A program made the translations under genes and the position numbers. The notes under the pieces are model-generated. The model was not told the origin of the DNA, did no database searches, and was given only the letters and a program-made list of their open reading frames with translations. Below, one piece after another: positions 1 to 6,062 of a DNA stretch of 8,058 bases; the first letter of the stretch is position 1; every line of letters begins with the position of its first letter. The DNA comes from an uncultured Cloacibacillus sp. (GTDB taxonomy: Bacteria > Synergistota > Synergistia > Synergistales > Synergistaceae), in the NCBI GenBank assembly GCA_900544635.1, contig UQVV01000075.1, positions 1 through 8,058 on the forward strand. Direction: 5' to 3'.

Positions 1-48
1 GGCACGCCGCCAGCGTTCGTCCTGAGCCAGGATCAAACTCTCCGTTTG
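1..48 (-). rRNA. rrs: 16S ribosomal RNA, 5' end only (partial)
   Basis: On the minus strand the sequence reads GAGAGTTTGATCCTGGCTCA and continues into GACGAACGCTGGCGGCGTGCC. This is the almost universal start of bacterial 16S rRNA and the site of the standard 27F primer. Aligning GAGTTTGATC with E. coli positions 9-18 puts mature nucleotide 1 near position 48. The rest of the gene lies off the left edge. Too little is present to place the organism, though the tip fits many bacterial phyla. The family identity is certain; the exact 5' end is inferred from the E. coli numbering. Confidence 0.97.
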
Positions 49-50
49 AT
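32..50 (-). other. Hairpin joining the rRNA leader to the 16S 5' end
   Basis: ATCAAAC (44-50 on the minus strand) is a perfect 7-base inverted repeat of GTTTGAT (32-38), with a 5-base loop. If a single A is bulged, pairing can extend by two further G-C pairs. The leader therefore can pair with the first bases of mature 16S rRNA. A similar TCAAAC...GTTTGA pairing exists in the E. coli rrn leader, where it is thought to affect precursor folding and 5'-end maturation. The pairing is seen in the sequence; its function is inferred from E. coli. Confidence 0.55.
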
Positions 51-78
51 TCCTGATGCTTCGCTCGCTGGAATTGCG

Positions 79-97
79 GAATTGCATCGTGCAATTC
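79..97 (-). other. Stem-loop in the pre-16S leader
   Basis: GAATTGCA and TGCAATTC form a perfect 8-base-pair stem around a 3-base loop in the rRNA leader, about 30 bases before mature 16S. The neighbouring GGAATTGC is repeated directly (70-77 and 78-85), so an alternative register is possible. It may be a leader folding or RNase III processing element, but the 3' flank of 16S that would complete a processing stem is not in the window. There is no T-run after it, so it is not a terminator. Confidence 0.4.
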
Positions 98-186
98 TTT
101 ATTTCCTTATGCACTATTCTATTGACATGGTTCTTATCGCTCAACCGTTTCGGCTTGTTGCGTGCCTCGTGGCGGCGACAAAAAGT

Positions 187-240
187 AGTATATTACGCTT
201 CCCCAAAAATTGCAAGCCCCTTTTTATAATTTTTTTGTAA
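187..240 (-). promoter_or_regulatory. rRNA operon promoter with AT-rich UP-like element
   Basis: On the minus strand there is a -35 box TTGCAA (215-210), a spacer of exactly 17 bases (209-193) and a -10 box TATACT (192-187). The expected transcription start is near position 180, giving a leader of about 130 bases before 16S. Upstream of the -35 box lies an almost pure A/T tract (240-221), with a GGGGC between. Such tracts act as UP elements binding the RNA polymerase alpha subunits at strong rRNA promoters. The near-consensus boxes, ideal spacing and position support the call. I could not find a good boxA antitermination sequence in the leader. Confidence 0.8.
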
Positions 241-257
241 ATCTCCGATTTTTATTT

Positions 258-683
258 TTAGGAGTATTCCATGGGGCGGCGCTGGAGTATCAGGAGGCCG
301 TCGCGGGGCTCGAAGGAGAGGCGTCCCATGAACTCCGTCAGCTCGCTCGTATAGGTTACTATCACGGGCACGTTCTTTATCGCGGGATGGCCGAGCGCGT
401 ATGTGAGGAGCTGCGAGCCTATGCCTTTGCCCTGGTAGTCGGGGTGTACGAGGATGTCCCAGAGCGAGGCGCGGAAGACGAAGTCAGTGAGTATCCGGCA
501 GAAGGCTATGAGCTTTCCTTCGTGACGGATGGAGAAGCACATGCTGGTGCCTTCGAGCATTTTAGCTATCTGGTCGAGCGAGCGGCTGCGTCCCCAGCGC
601 GTGAAGCGGTAGAGGTCCTGAAGCTCGGCTGGGCTGACCGCGAGCTTGCTGTCGTAGAAGTAGTATTCAGGATTTAATTTCAT
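258..683 (-). CDS. GNAT family N-acetyltransferase
   Basis: This 141-residue protein is the size of a single GNAT domain, which transfers an acetyl group from acetyl-CoA to an amine. Motif A, the acetyl-CoA pyrophosphate-binding loop, is clear at residues 75-93 (WDILVHPDYQGKGIGSQLL, with Q84-G-K-G87-I-G89). The preceding strand carries GKLIAFCRILTD, and FMGRLSFEP near residues 118-126 resembles the usual C-terminal FY..LGF motif. The overall pattern (LYRFTRWGRSRS near 24-35, then WDI.V.P.YQG.G.G) recalls cyanobacterial and plastid GNATs of the serotonin N-acetyltransferase/NSI type, but this is pattern memory and the substrate is unknown. The ATG has a good ribosome site (AAGGA, 7 bases upstream) inside the preceding gene, which it overlaps by 17 bases, suggesting translational coupling. 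It is the last gene of the operon and is probably cytoplasmic. Confidence 0.9.
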   Translation of the reverse strand: MKLNPEYYFYDSKLAVSPAELQDLYRFTRWGRSRSLDQIAKMLEGTSMCFSIRHEGKLIAFCRILTDFVFRASLWDILVHPDYQGKGIGSQLLTYALGHPAIKNVPVIVTYTSELTEFMGRLSFEPRDGLLILQRRPMEYS

Positions 684-921
684 CAGGAAGTCCTTCGCGT
701 ATGAAGCCGTATAAGCTTCTGCTCTTCGTCGGGACGAGCGCGAGGCCGCCGACTATTTTGCGGAGGTCGCCGCGCCTTGCGTCTTTCGCTACGTTCAGCT
801 CCATGAGCTGCCCAGCGCCGCAGCGCGCGCACGTCCACATCGCGCGAGCTTTGCCATTCGCGTCGGGCGATCCCGGGAGCACCTGTAGCTCGCCGCATTT
901 CTGACATGCCAGTATCAACAT
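667..921 (-). CDS. Small zinc-ribbon-like hypothetical protein (CxxC...CxxC)
   Basis: I do not recognise a named family for this 84-residue protein. Its first half has two cysteine pairs, C6-x2-C9 (CQKC) and C31-x2-C34 (CARC), each followed by glycine. This is the knuckle layout of a four-cysteine zinc ribbon. The second half is basic to mixed (AKDARRGDLRKIVGG) and ends acidic (GLPDEIKS), with no membrane segment or signal peptide. The ATG lies 22 bases after the DUF3084 stop codon behind a weak AAGAAG ribosome site. Its end overlaps the acetyltransferase start by 17 bases, so all three look co-transcribed. A regulatory, nucleic-acid-binding or adaptor role is possible, but nothing in the sequence decides. 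An overlapping frame at 683-907 is rejected because it lacks the cysteine pattern and operon spacing. Confidence 0.8.
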   Translation of the reverse strand: MLILACQKCGELQVLPGSPDANGKARAMWTCARCGAGQLMELNVAKDARRGDLRKIVGGLALVPTKSRSLYGFIREGLPDEIKS

Positions 922-943
922 CGTTTATGCTTCTTTCGTTGTG

Positions 944-2143
944 TTATTTCAATATGAATTTCACGCGCAGGGGGCCTTCGGTGTAGATGTCCCTCGCGGC
1001 GACGATTTCAAGGCTGATATTATTCTCCACTTCCGTTATGTGGTCAAGCGCGTCGAGGAATTCCGCCGTGTCTATCGAACCGACGTTGCCGGAGATGGGG
1101 TCGCGGAGGATGCCGCGGCCTACGGCGTTCTGGTTGAGCGTTTTCAGGGCCTGAAATACGGTTTCCTCTATCTCCTGACGCGATGTGTCGGGCGTGAAGG
1201 TGTGAGAATAGAGGACTTCGTTCTCTTTGTATATGAGGCCGGAGGGATAGCATTCGAGCTTCGAGGCGACGGCCTCGCCCTCGACGGCGTTGCCTTCGGC
1301 GACGAGGCGCAGGAGCCACCGCCCGGGCTCGCGCGTCACGCGGTCTTTGACGTAGCGCTGGGATTCGACGGTCACGTTAGGCAGGCTGACGGCCTCGGGC
1401 CGCTTGCCGAAGCGGTACGCCAGCAGCGCGCGCGCCTCGCTGCGCAGCCTGTATATGTACTGGTCCACCTGAGCGGGGTCTATTTCAGGCCCCGTGAGGA
1501 CTCCCTGCGAGAGCACTTCGCCGGAGAGCGCCGCGATGCGTCCCTCGCGCAGCCGCTGCATTCCAGACTTCAGGTCGTCGGATTCTTTTTTGAGGCTTGC
1601 GACGGACTCGGCGAGTTCTTTGCTCTCTTTCATAAGGCGGTCGTTTTCCTTCTGGAGCGCCGCCTGTTCTTTCTCCATCTTCGCGCGCGTCTTACTCATC
1701 TCTTCAAGCTGGCTGCGCGCCTCTTCGAGGCTCTTCGCACCTTCGGCAAGCTGCGTCTCGATCCGCGTCAGCTCTTCCTGCTTTTCAGCAAGGTCTCCGC
1801 GGCTTTCAAAAAGGTCTATCTCCATCTGCCCCATCGTGTCGCGGTTCTTCTGAAGCTCGACCGTCAGGTCGGTGAGCTGGCGCTGGACGAACTGCATGCT
1901 GAAGAGCGCCGTCCGCACCTGTTCGGACGCTACGCTGAGTATCAGCAGCGTGGCGACCGCTATGCCGACGCCCGTGACTACGGAGATTATCCTCGACGTG
2001 TATTTCGGGCGCAGATTCAGGAACGTGATGCGCTTTTTGCCGAGACGCATCCCGATGACGTCTCCGGCCCACGAGACGAGCGCGCTCACGACGATGAGCG
2101 AGCCGAGCAGTATCCAGTTCATTTCACGAAAAATCTCAAACAA
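944..2143 (-). CDS. DUF3084 family membrane-anchored coiled-coil protein
   Basis: This 399-residue protein has two N-terminal membrane segments (about 10-30 and 53-72). Between them lies GDVIGMRLGKKRITFLNLRP, a motif I associate with DUF3084 proteins of cyanobacteria and Synergistota. Next comes a long charged coiled coil (about 85-212, rich in E, K, L and Q heptads). A globular C-terminal domain (about 215-399) includes AALSGEVLSQGVL and ends in RVKFILK. The likely topology is an inner-membrane hairpin with the coiled coil and C-terminal domain on one side. The biochemical role is unknown. I chose the TTG start at 2143 because GAGGT lies 6 bases before it. The ATG at 2122 (MNWILLG) is the alternative; it has only a distant GAG upstream but matches where many family members begin. 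It is the first gene of a three-gene operon with its own promoter. Family call fairly sure; start uncertain. Confidence 0.85.
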   Translation of the reverse strand: MFEIFREMNWILLGSLIVVSALVSWAGDVIGMRLGKKRITFLNLRPKYTSRIISVVTGVGIAVATLLILSVASEQVRTALFSMQFVQRQLTDLTVELQKNRDTMGQMEIDLFESRGDLAEKQEELTRIETQLAEGAKSLEEARSQLEEMSKTRAKMEKEQAALQKENDRLMKESKELAESVASLKKESDDLKSGMQRLREGRIAALSGEVLSQGVLTGPEIDPAQVDQYIYRLRSEARALLAYRFGKRPEAVSLPNVTVESQRYVKDRVTREPGRWLLRLVAEGNAVEGEAVASKLECYPSGLIYKENEVLYSHTFTPDTSRQEIEETVFQALKTLNQNAVGRGILRDPISGNVGSIDTAEFLDALDHITEVENNISLEIVAARDIYTEGPLRVKFILK

Positions 2144-2178
2144 AGAACGACCTCGCTGTCAATCTGTATTTTTAACGC

Positions 2179-2199
2179 ATTACCAAAGGTATTATAACA
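2179..2199 (-). promoter_or_regulatory. Extended -10 promoter for the DUF3084 operon
   Basis: On the minus strand TGTTATAAT (2199-2191) is a perfect TATAAT box with the TGn extension. There is no good -35 box at 16-18 bases, which is acceptable for extended -10 promoters. Transcription would start near 2184, about 40 bases before the TTG start codon. An imperfect inverted repeat, ATTACC AAA GGTATT on the plus strand (2179-2193), covers the end of the -10 box and the predicted start, and could be an operator. That part is speculative. Confidence 0.6.
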
Positions 2200-2270
2200 G
2201 ATGAATGTGTCGTCTTTGTGGAGATGGGCGGCCAGCGGCGCAAAATATTACAGTATCTTAAAATTTCGGG

Positions 2271-2299
2271 AAAATTATGAATTTAGTGGTAAAATTATG
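2271..2299 (+). repeat. 9-base direct repeat overlapping the candidate promoter
   Basis: AAAATTATG occurs at 2271-2279 and again at 2291-2299, exactly 20 bases apart, about two turns of the DNA helix. The second copy overlaps the candidate -10 box. Two same-face half sites over a promoter would suit a regulator, but in an AT-rich stretch coincidence is also possible. Confidence 0.35.
2287..2295 (+). promoter_or_regulatory. Candidate extended -10 promoter of the phosphofructokinase gene
   Basis: TGGTAAAAT fits an extended -10 (TGn followed by TAAAAT, one mismatch to TATAAT). No recognisable -35 box sits 16-18 bases upstream. The start would fall near 2302, giving a leader of about 150 bases. 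The region around it is AT-rich, and it is the best plus-strand candidate before the gene. Another TAAAAT at 2259-2264 lacks both the TGn extension and a -35 box. Confidence 0.4.
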
Positions 2300-2304
2300 G
2301 CTTG

Positions 2305-2319
2305 GGCGGCTTCGCCGCC
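2305..2319 (+). other. Stem-loop at the predicted 5' end of the phosphofructokinase mRNA
   Basis: GGCGGC-TTC-GCCGCC is a perfect 6-base-pair, all-GC stem with a 3-base loop. It starts only a few bases after the predicted transcription start and has no T-run behind it. It is therefore not a terminator, but could protect the mRNA 5' end. Its placement depends on the promoter call being right. Confidence 0.35.
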
Positions 2320-2450
2320 GCGTTCATGCGAATCGCTCATGGACGTAAGGTCCGACAAATTTTCCGGGGCAGCTCCCGCGCACCGCCGCAGCGCAGCGTA
2401 TGCGCCGCCGTGCGGAGGCGCCGGAGAGGCCGCGCAAGGAGCAGAGATAT

Positions 2451-4121
2451 ATGGAATCCATTCTTTCGCCGCTACAGACGGCACGATACGAGTATAAGCC
2501 GAAATTGCCGGAGATTTATACGCACGGCATGTGCGGCATCCTCGCCGCGGAGGGCGAGCCGTGCGTCCCGCCCGCGGACTGCGAGGCTATAAGGAACATC
2601 TTCCCCAACACCTTCGGGATGAACCGCGTCTATTTCCAGAAGGGCGAGAACTGCGCGCCGAAGAGGAAAATCAACGCCGGCGTCATACTTTCCGGCGGAC
2701 AGGCCCCAGGCGGCCACAACGTCATAACCGGGCTCTACGACGCGCTCAAGGAGGCCGACCCGTCGAACAAGCTCTTCGGCTTCAAGAACGGGCCTTCCGG
2801 GCTGATAGAGGACGACTGCGTCGAATTCACCGACGAGATGATAGACCGCTACAGGAACACCGGCGGCTTCGACATCATCGGCTCGGGAAGGACGAAGCTC
2901 GAGACCGAGGAGCAGTTCAAAATCGCCGCGGAGGTCTGCGCGAAGCGCGGGATATCCGCGATTGTGATAATCGGCGGCGACGACTCGAACACGAACGCCG
3001 CGATGCTCGCGGAGTATTTCGTGCGCGAGAAGACGGGCGTGCAGGTCATCGGCTGCCCGAAGACGATAGACGGCGACCTGAAGAACGACAGCGTCGAGAT
3101 ATCCTTCGGCTTCGATACGGCGACCAAGACATACGCCGACCTCATCGGCAACATAGAGCGCGACGCCTGCTCCGCGCGCAAGTACTGGCATTTCGTCAAG
3201 GTCATGGGGCGCTCCGCCTCGCACGTCGCGCTCGAGTGCGCGCTGCGCACGCAGCCGAACGTCTGCATCATCAGCGAGGAGGTCGAGGCGAAGAAGACGA
3301 GCTTCACCGAGATTACGGAGCAGATTGTGCGCTCCGTCTGCGCGCGCGCGGAGCGCGGCGACAATTTCGGCGTCATCATAATTCCCGAAAGCCTCATAGA
3401 GTTCGTGCCGGAGCTCAAGGACCTCATCGCCGAGCTCAACGACGTGCTCGCGACCAAGTCCGAGGAGCTCGCCGCGCGTGCGGGGTGGAAGAAGTACGCC
3501 TACCTAGAGACGCTGCTTTCGCCGGCCTCGTATAAAGTTTTCACGCTTCTGCCCTCGAACATACAGAACCAGCTTCTGATGGACCGCGACCAGCACGGCA
3601 ACGTCCAGCTCTCGAAGATAGAGACGGAAAAGCTTCTGATCGAGCTTGTGCGCAAGCGGCTCGCGGAGCTGAAGCACGACGAGGTCTATCACGGCAAGTT
3701 CAACCCGATAAGCCACTTCTTCGGCTACGAGGGGCGATGCGCCTTCCCGTCGAACTTCGACGCCGACTACTGCTACTCGCTCGGCTACAACGCGTTCATG
3801 CTCATAAGCTACGGCTACACGGGCTACCTTTCGACAATTTCCAACCTCGCGCGCCCCGCGGCGGAGTGGCATGCGGGCGGCATACCGCTGACCGGCATGA
3901 TGAACCTCGAACGCAGGAGCGGACGCCTGAAGCCGGTCATCAAAAAAATGCTCGTCGACCTAAACGGCGCGCCGTTCCGTTATTTCGCGGAGCGGCGCGA
4001 ACGCTGGGCCGTCGAGACCTGCTATACCTTCCCGGGGGCCATTCAGTACTACGGCCCGTCCTGCGTCTGCGACACCGTCACAAAGACGCTGGAGCTCGAG
4101 CATATGGAAAAGAGGGGCTGA
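2451..4121 (+). CDS. pfp: Pyrophosphate-dependent 6-phosphofructokinase (long form)
   Basis: The enzyme interconverts fructose 6-phosphate and fructose 1,6-bisphosphate using pyrophosphate, a reversible glycolytic step in the cytoplasm. The 556-residue length matches the long PFP clade (about 550, including spirochaete and plant forms) rather than the ~320-residue ATP enzyme. Visible motifs are GGQAPGGHN (82-90), GGDDSNT (175-181), PKTIDGDL (203-210) and MGRSASH (252-258). D178 and K204 replace the two glycines (104 and 124 in E. coli PfkA) of ATP-dependent enzymes and mark pyrophosphate use. D207 is the catalytic base. The start is set by AAGGAG at 2436-2441, 9 bases before ATG 2451; an in-frame ATG at 2400 is rejected because its 17 extra residues are leader-like. 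It is transcribed alone, divergent from the DUF3084 operon and convergent with the efflux operon. The family call is very sure. Confidence 0.96.
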   Translation: MESILSPLQTARYEYKPKLPEIYTHGMCGILAAEGEPCVPPADCEAIRNIFPNTFGMNRVYFQKGENCAPKRKINAGVILSGGQAPGGHNVITGLYDALKEADPSNKLFGFKNGPSGLIEDDCVEFTDEMIDRYRNTGGFDIIGSGRTKLETEEQFKIAAEVCAKRGISAIVIIGGDDSNTNAAMLAEYFVREKTGVQVIGCPKTIDGDLKNDSVEISFGFDTATKTYADLIGNIERDACSARKYWHFVKVMGRSASHVALECALRTQPNVCIISEEVEAKKTSFTEITEQIVRSVCARAERGDNFGVIIIPESLIEFVPELKDLIAELNDVLATKSEELAARAGWKKYAYLETLLSPASYKVFTLLPSNIQNQLLMDRDQHGNVQLSKIETEKLLIELVRKRLAELKHDEVYHGKFNPISHFFGYEGRCAFPSNFDADYCYSLGYNAFMLISYGYTGYLSTISNLARPAAEWHAGGIPLTGMMNLERRSGRLKPVIKKMLVDLNGAPFRYFAERRERWAVETCYTFPGAIQYYGPSCVCDTVTKTLELEHMEKRG

Positions 4122-4140
4122 CACAGCCCCTCTTTTTTTT
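4111..4140 (+). terminator. Intrinsic terminator of the phosphofructokinase gene, possibly bidirectional
   Basis: AGAGGGGCTG (4111-4120) pairs perfectly with CAGCCCCTCT (4124-4133) around a 3-base loop. Seven further T residues follow (4134-4140). The stem begins inside the coding sequence, and the TGA stop codon (4119-4121) lies at the top of the stem and loop. On the minus strand the same stem follows the permease stop codon (4147) by a few bases and is followed by a short T-run of three, so it may also weakly end the efflux operon. Confidence 0.93.
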
Positions 4141-4146
4141 CGTCCT

Positions 4147-5364
4147 TTATTCGTATTTGAGAGCGTCTATCGGGTTCAGCAGCGAGGCCTTGTAGGCCGG
4201 GTAGTAGCCGAAGCCGACGCCGACCATCGCGGAGAAGACGAAGGCGAGCATTATCGAGACGAGCGTGAATACCGGCGGCGCGGCGGTGAACGTCGAGAGC
4301 GCGTAGCCCGCGACGACGCCGACTATGATTCCGAGCGTCCCGCCCACCATCGAGAGCACTACCGCCTCTATCAGGAACTGCATGCGTATGTCGCGCTCCG
4401 TCGCGCCGACTGCCATTCTTATGCCTATTTCGCGCGTGCGCTCCGTTACGGAGACGAGCATGATGTTCATGATGCCGATGCCTCCGACGACGAGCGATAT
4501 AAACGCTATCGAGCCGAGCAGCATCGACATTATCGTCGTCGTCTTGCGGCGCGCCTCGAGCATCTGCGAGACATTGCGCACCGCGAAGTCGTCGGGCTCG
4601 CCGGGCATTATCCTGTGGCGTTCGCGCAGAAGCGCCTCGGTTTCGTTCTGGATGTAGTTCAGCGCCGTCATCGAAACGCCCTTGATGTAGATGTTGCCGA
4701 TGCGCCCGGCCTCGCGCCAGCGGACGAGGCGGCGCTGCGCCGCCGTTATCGGCACGAGCATGAAGTCGTCCTGGTCGCTGCCCATCGCGGAAAGCCCCTT
4801 CGCCTCGAAGACGCCTATGACCGTGAACGGTATTTTATTGACGCGGATGGATTTTCCCAGCGCGCTGGTGTCGGGGAAGAGCTTTTCCTCGACCGTGCTG
4901 CCTATCACTATGACCTTCGCGCCCTGGCGCACGTCGCTCTGGTTTATGTCGCGCCCGTAGGCTATGCTCCAGTCCTGCACGTAGGAGTAATCCGCGGTGC
5001 TGCCGACGACGCTGGTGTCCCAGTTGGTGTTTTCGTAGACCACCGTGGCGCTGAGGTTTATCATCGGCGCGACGGCATCTATGCCGGAGACCTCGCGCGC
5101 TATCGCCTCGGCGTCCTCGTCGGTGAGGTATGAGCGGCTGCCCATCGTCGAGCGCGAGGAGCGGTCCGGGAAGACCATTATGAAGTTGCTTCCGAAGGAG
5201 GATATCTGCTCGTCGATGCTCTTGTTCGCGCCCGCGCCGACCGCGAAGGCCGCGATGACGGCGGCGACGCCTATGATGATGCCGAGCGCAGTGAGCATCG
5301 AACGCGTCTTGTTTCTGCGCAGAGCCGTCACAGATGCGGTGAATACTTCTGGCAGGGCTATCAT
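4147..5364 (-). CDS. MacB/YknZ-type ABC transporter permease (FtsX superfamily)
   Basis: This is the membrane subunit of an efflux ABC transporter that uses ATP-driven movement to push substrate or drive the adaptor-channel complex. The 405 residues show the MacB layout. A first membrane segment (about 22-46, after the RRNKTRSMLTALGIIIGV motif) is followed by a large periplasmic domain (about 50-275). Three C-terminal segments follow (about 284-304, 335-358, 366-386). The conserved stretch SVTERTREIGIRMAVGA (305-321) is the cytoplasmic coupling loop, and the end PAYKASLLNPIDALKYE is typical. Unlike E. coli MacB, no ATPase is fused; it is the separate gene just upstream. The ATG has AAAGGAGG 8 bases before it and overlaps the ATPase stop by four bases (ATGA), so translation is probably coupled. 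Substrate unknown: drugs, peptides, lipids or siderophores are all possible. Confidence 0.94.
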   Translation of the reverse strand: MIALPEVFTASVTALRRNKTRSMLTALGIIIGVAAVIAAFAVGAGANKSIDEQISSFGSNFIMVFPDRSSRSTMGSRSYLTDEDAEAIAREVSGIDAVAPMINLSATVVYENTNWDTSVVGSTADYSYVQDWSIAYGRDINQSDVRQGAKVIVIGSTVEEKLFPDTSALGKSIRVNKIPFTVIGVFEAKGLSAMGSDQDDFMLVPITAAQRRLVRWREAGRIGNIYIKGVSMTALNYIQNETEALLRERHRIMPGEPDDFAVRNVSQMLEARRKTTTIMSMLLGSIAFISLVVGGIGIMNIMLVSVTERTREIGIRMAVGATERDIRMQFLIEAVVLSMVGGTLGIIVGVVAGYALSTFTAAPPVFTLVSIMLAFVFSAMVGVGFGYYPAYKASLLNPIDALKYE

Positions 5365-6059
5365 ACCGGCGTCCTCCTTTCGTTGATTTCGTCCTTCATT
5401 ATCACTCCGTCCTTAAAATGGAGGATGCGTTTCGCGTAGAGCGCGACGTCGTACTCGTGCGTGACGAGGATTATAGTCATGCCCTCGTCGTTGAGGCGCG
5501 TGAAGAGCGCCATTATTTCGTCGCTCGTCTTGGAGTCGAGGTTTCCCGTCGGCTCGTCGGCCATCAGTATCGGCGCGCGGTTCACAATGCCGCGCGCTAT
5601 CGCGACGCGCTGCTGCTGTCCGCCGGAGAGCTGCGAGGGCTCGTGATAGAGCCTTTCGGAAAGCCCCATCTCTATCAGCGCAGCCTTCGCCTTCTCGTGG
5701 CGCTGCGCGCGCGGCACTCCGGCGTATAACAGGGGAAGCTCGACGTTCTCGAGCGCCGAGGTCTTCGAAAGCAGGTTGAAGCCCTGGAAGACGAAGCCGA
5801 TCATGCTGTTCCTGATGTGCGCAAGCTCGTCGGAGTCCATATCCTCGACGTTCACGCCGTCGAGCAGGTATTCGCCCGACGTGGGCCTGTCGAGACAGCC
5901 GAGTATGTTCATCGTCGTCGATTTGCCGGAGCCGGAGGGGCCCATCATCGCGACGAACTCTCCCTTATCGACCTTAAGGTTGACGCCGTGGAGTATCTCT
6001 ACGGGCTCGCCGCCGAGGTTGAAGCTCTTGCGTATATCTCTCAGCTCGACGAGAGCCAT
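5361..6059 (-). CDS. MacB/LolD-type ABC transporter ATP-binding protein
   Basis: This 232-residue cytoplasmic ATPase powers the neighbouring permease. All motifs of an active ABC domain are present: Walker A GPSGSGKST (40-48), Q-loop glutamine 92 in VFQGFN, signature LSGGQQQR (144-151), Walker B ILMADEPTGNLD (164-175, catalytic E169) and switch histidine H201 in THEYD. The GNLDS sequence after Walker B and the N-terminal NLGGEPVEILHGV stretch are typical of the MacB/LolD/FtsE clade. It begins 3 bases after the adaptor stop codon. Its only ribosome site is an AGAGG about 11-12 bases upstream in the end of the adaptor gene, so it may rely on reinitiation. LolD is an alternative by sequence, but the adaptor and TolC neighbours favour export across both membranes. 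Confidence 0.96.
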   Translation of the reverse strand: MALVELRDIRKSFNLGGEPVEILHGVNLKVDKGEFVAMMGPSGSGKSTTMNILGCLDRPTSGEYLLDGVNVEDMDSDELAHIRNSMIGFVFQGFNLLSKTSALENVELPLLYAGVPRAQRHEKAKAALIEMGLSERLYHEPSQLSGGQQQRVAIARGIVNRAPILMADEPTGNLDSKTSDEIMALFTRLNDEGMTIILVTHEYDVALYAKRILHFKDGVIMKDEINERRTPV

Positions 6060-6062
6060 CGC

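Larger units (their letters stand above)
2144..2450. other. Divergent intergenic region between the DUF3084 operon and the phosphofructokinase gene
   Basis: This 307-base stretch holds no convincing gene. Its left part (about 2161-2300) is strikingly AT-rich compared with the flanking genes and carries promoter candidates for both directions. Its right part (2301-2450) is GC-rich and would be the untranslated leader of the phosphofructokinase mRNA. The leader contains a small strong hairpin at 2305-2319. Also present is an 8-base inverted repeat, GGAAAATT (2269-2276) with AATTTTCC (2358-2365), which is far apart and may be chance. I recognise no riboswitch class. Confidence 0.6.

Noticed and set aside
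122..127. Perfect TTGACA on the plus strand
   Set aside because: No -10-like sequence lies 16-18 bases downstream (CCGTTT at 145-150) and no plus-strand gene follows.
49..180. boxA antitermination element in the rRNA leader
   Set aside because: I looked for a GCTCTTTAACA-like sequence on the minus strand and found no acceptable match.
225..230. TATAAT on the plus strand
   Set aside because: It lies in the AT tract of the rRNA promoter, has no suitable -35, and there is no plus-strand gene downstream for about 2 kb.
46..240. 64-codon plus-strand open frame over the rRNA leader and promoter
   Set aside because: It overlaps the 16S tip, the leader hairpins and the rRNA promoter, and has no ribosome site or protein-like pattern.
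941..2197. 418-codon plus-strand open frame opposite the DUF3084 gene
   Set aside because: It mirrors the minus-strand gene almost end to end, has no recognisable domain and no ribosome site. The minus strand has membrane segments, a coiled coil and a promoter.
2400..2450. Upstream in-frame ATG extending the phosphofructokinase by 17 residues
   Set aside because: The extra residues are Arg/Glu/Pro-rich leader-like sequence containing the ribosome site AAGGAG of the ATG at 2451.
2472..3535. Long alternative frames on both strands inside the phosphofructokinase gene
   Set aside because: They are out-of-frame or antisense readings of a gene with all its catalytic motifs; the translations are Arg-rich and featureless.
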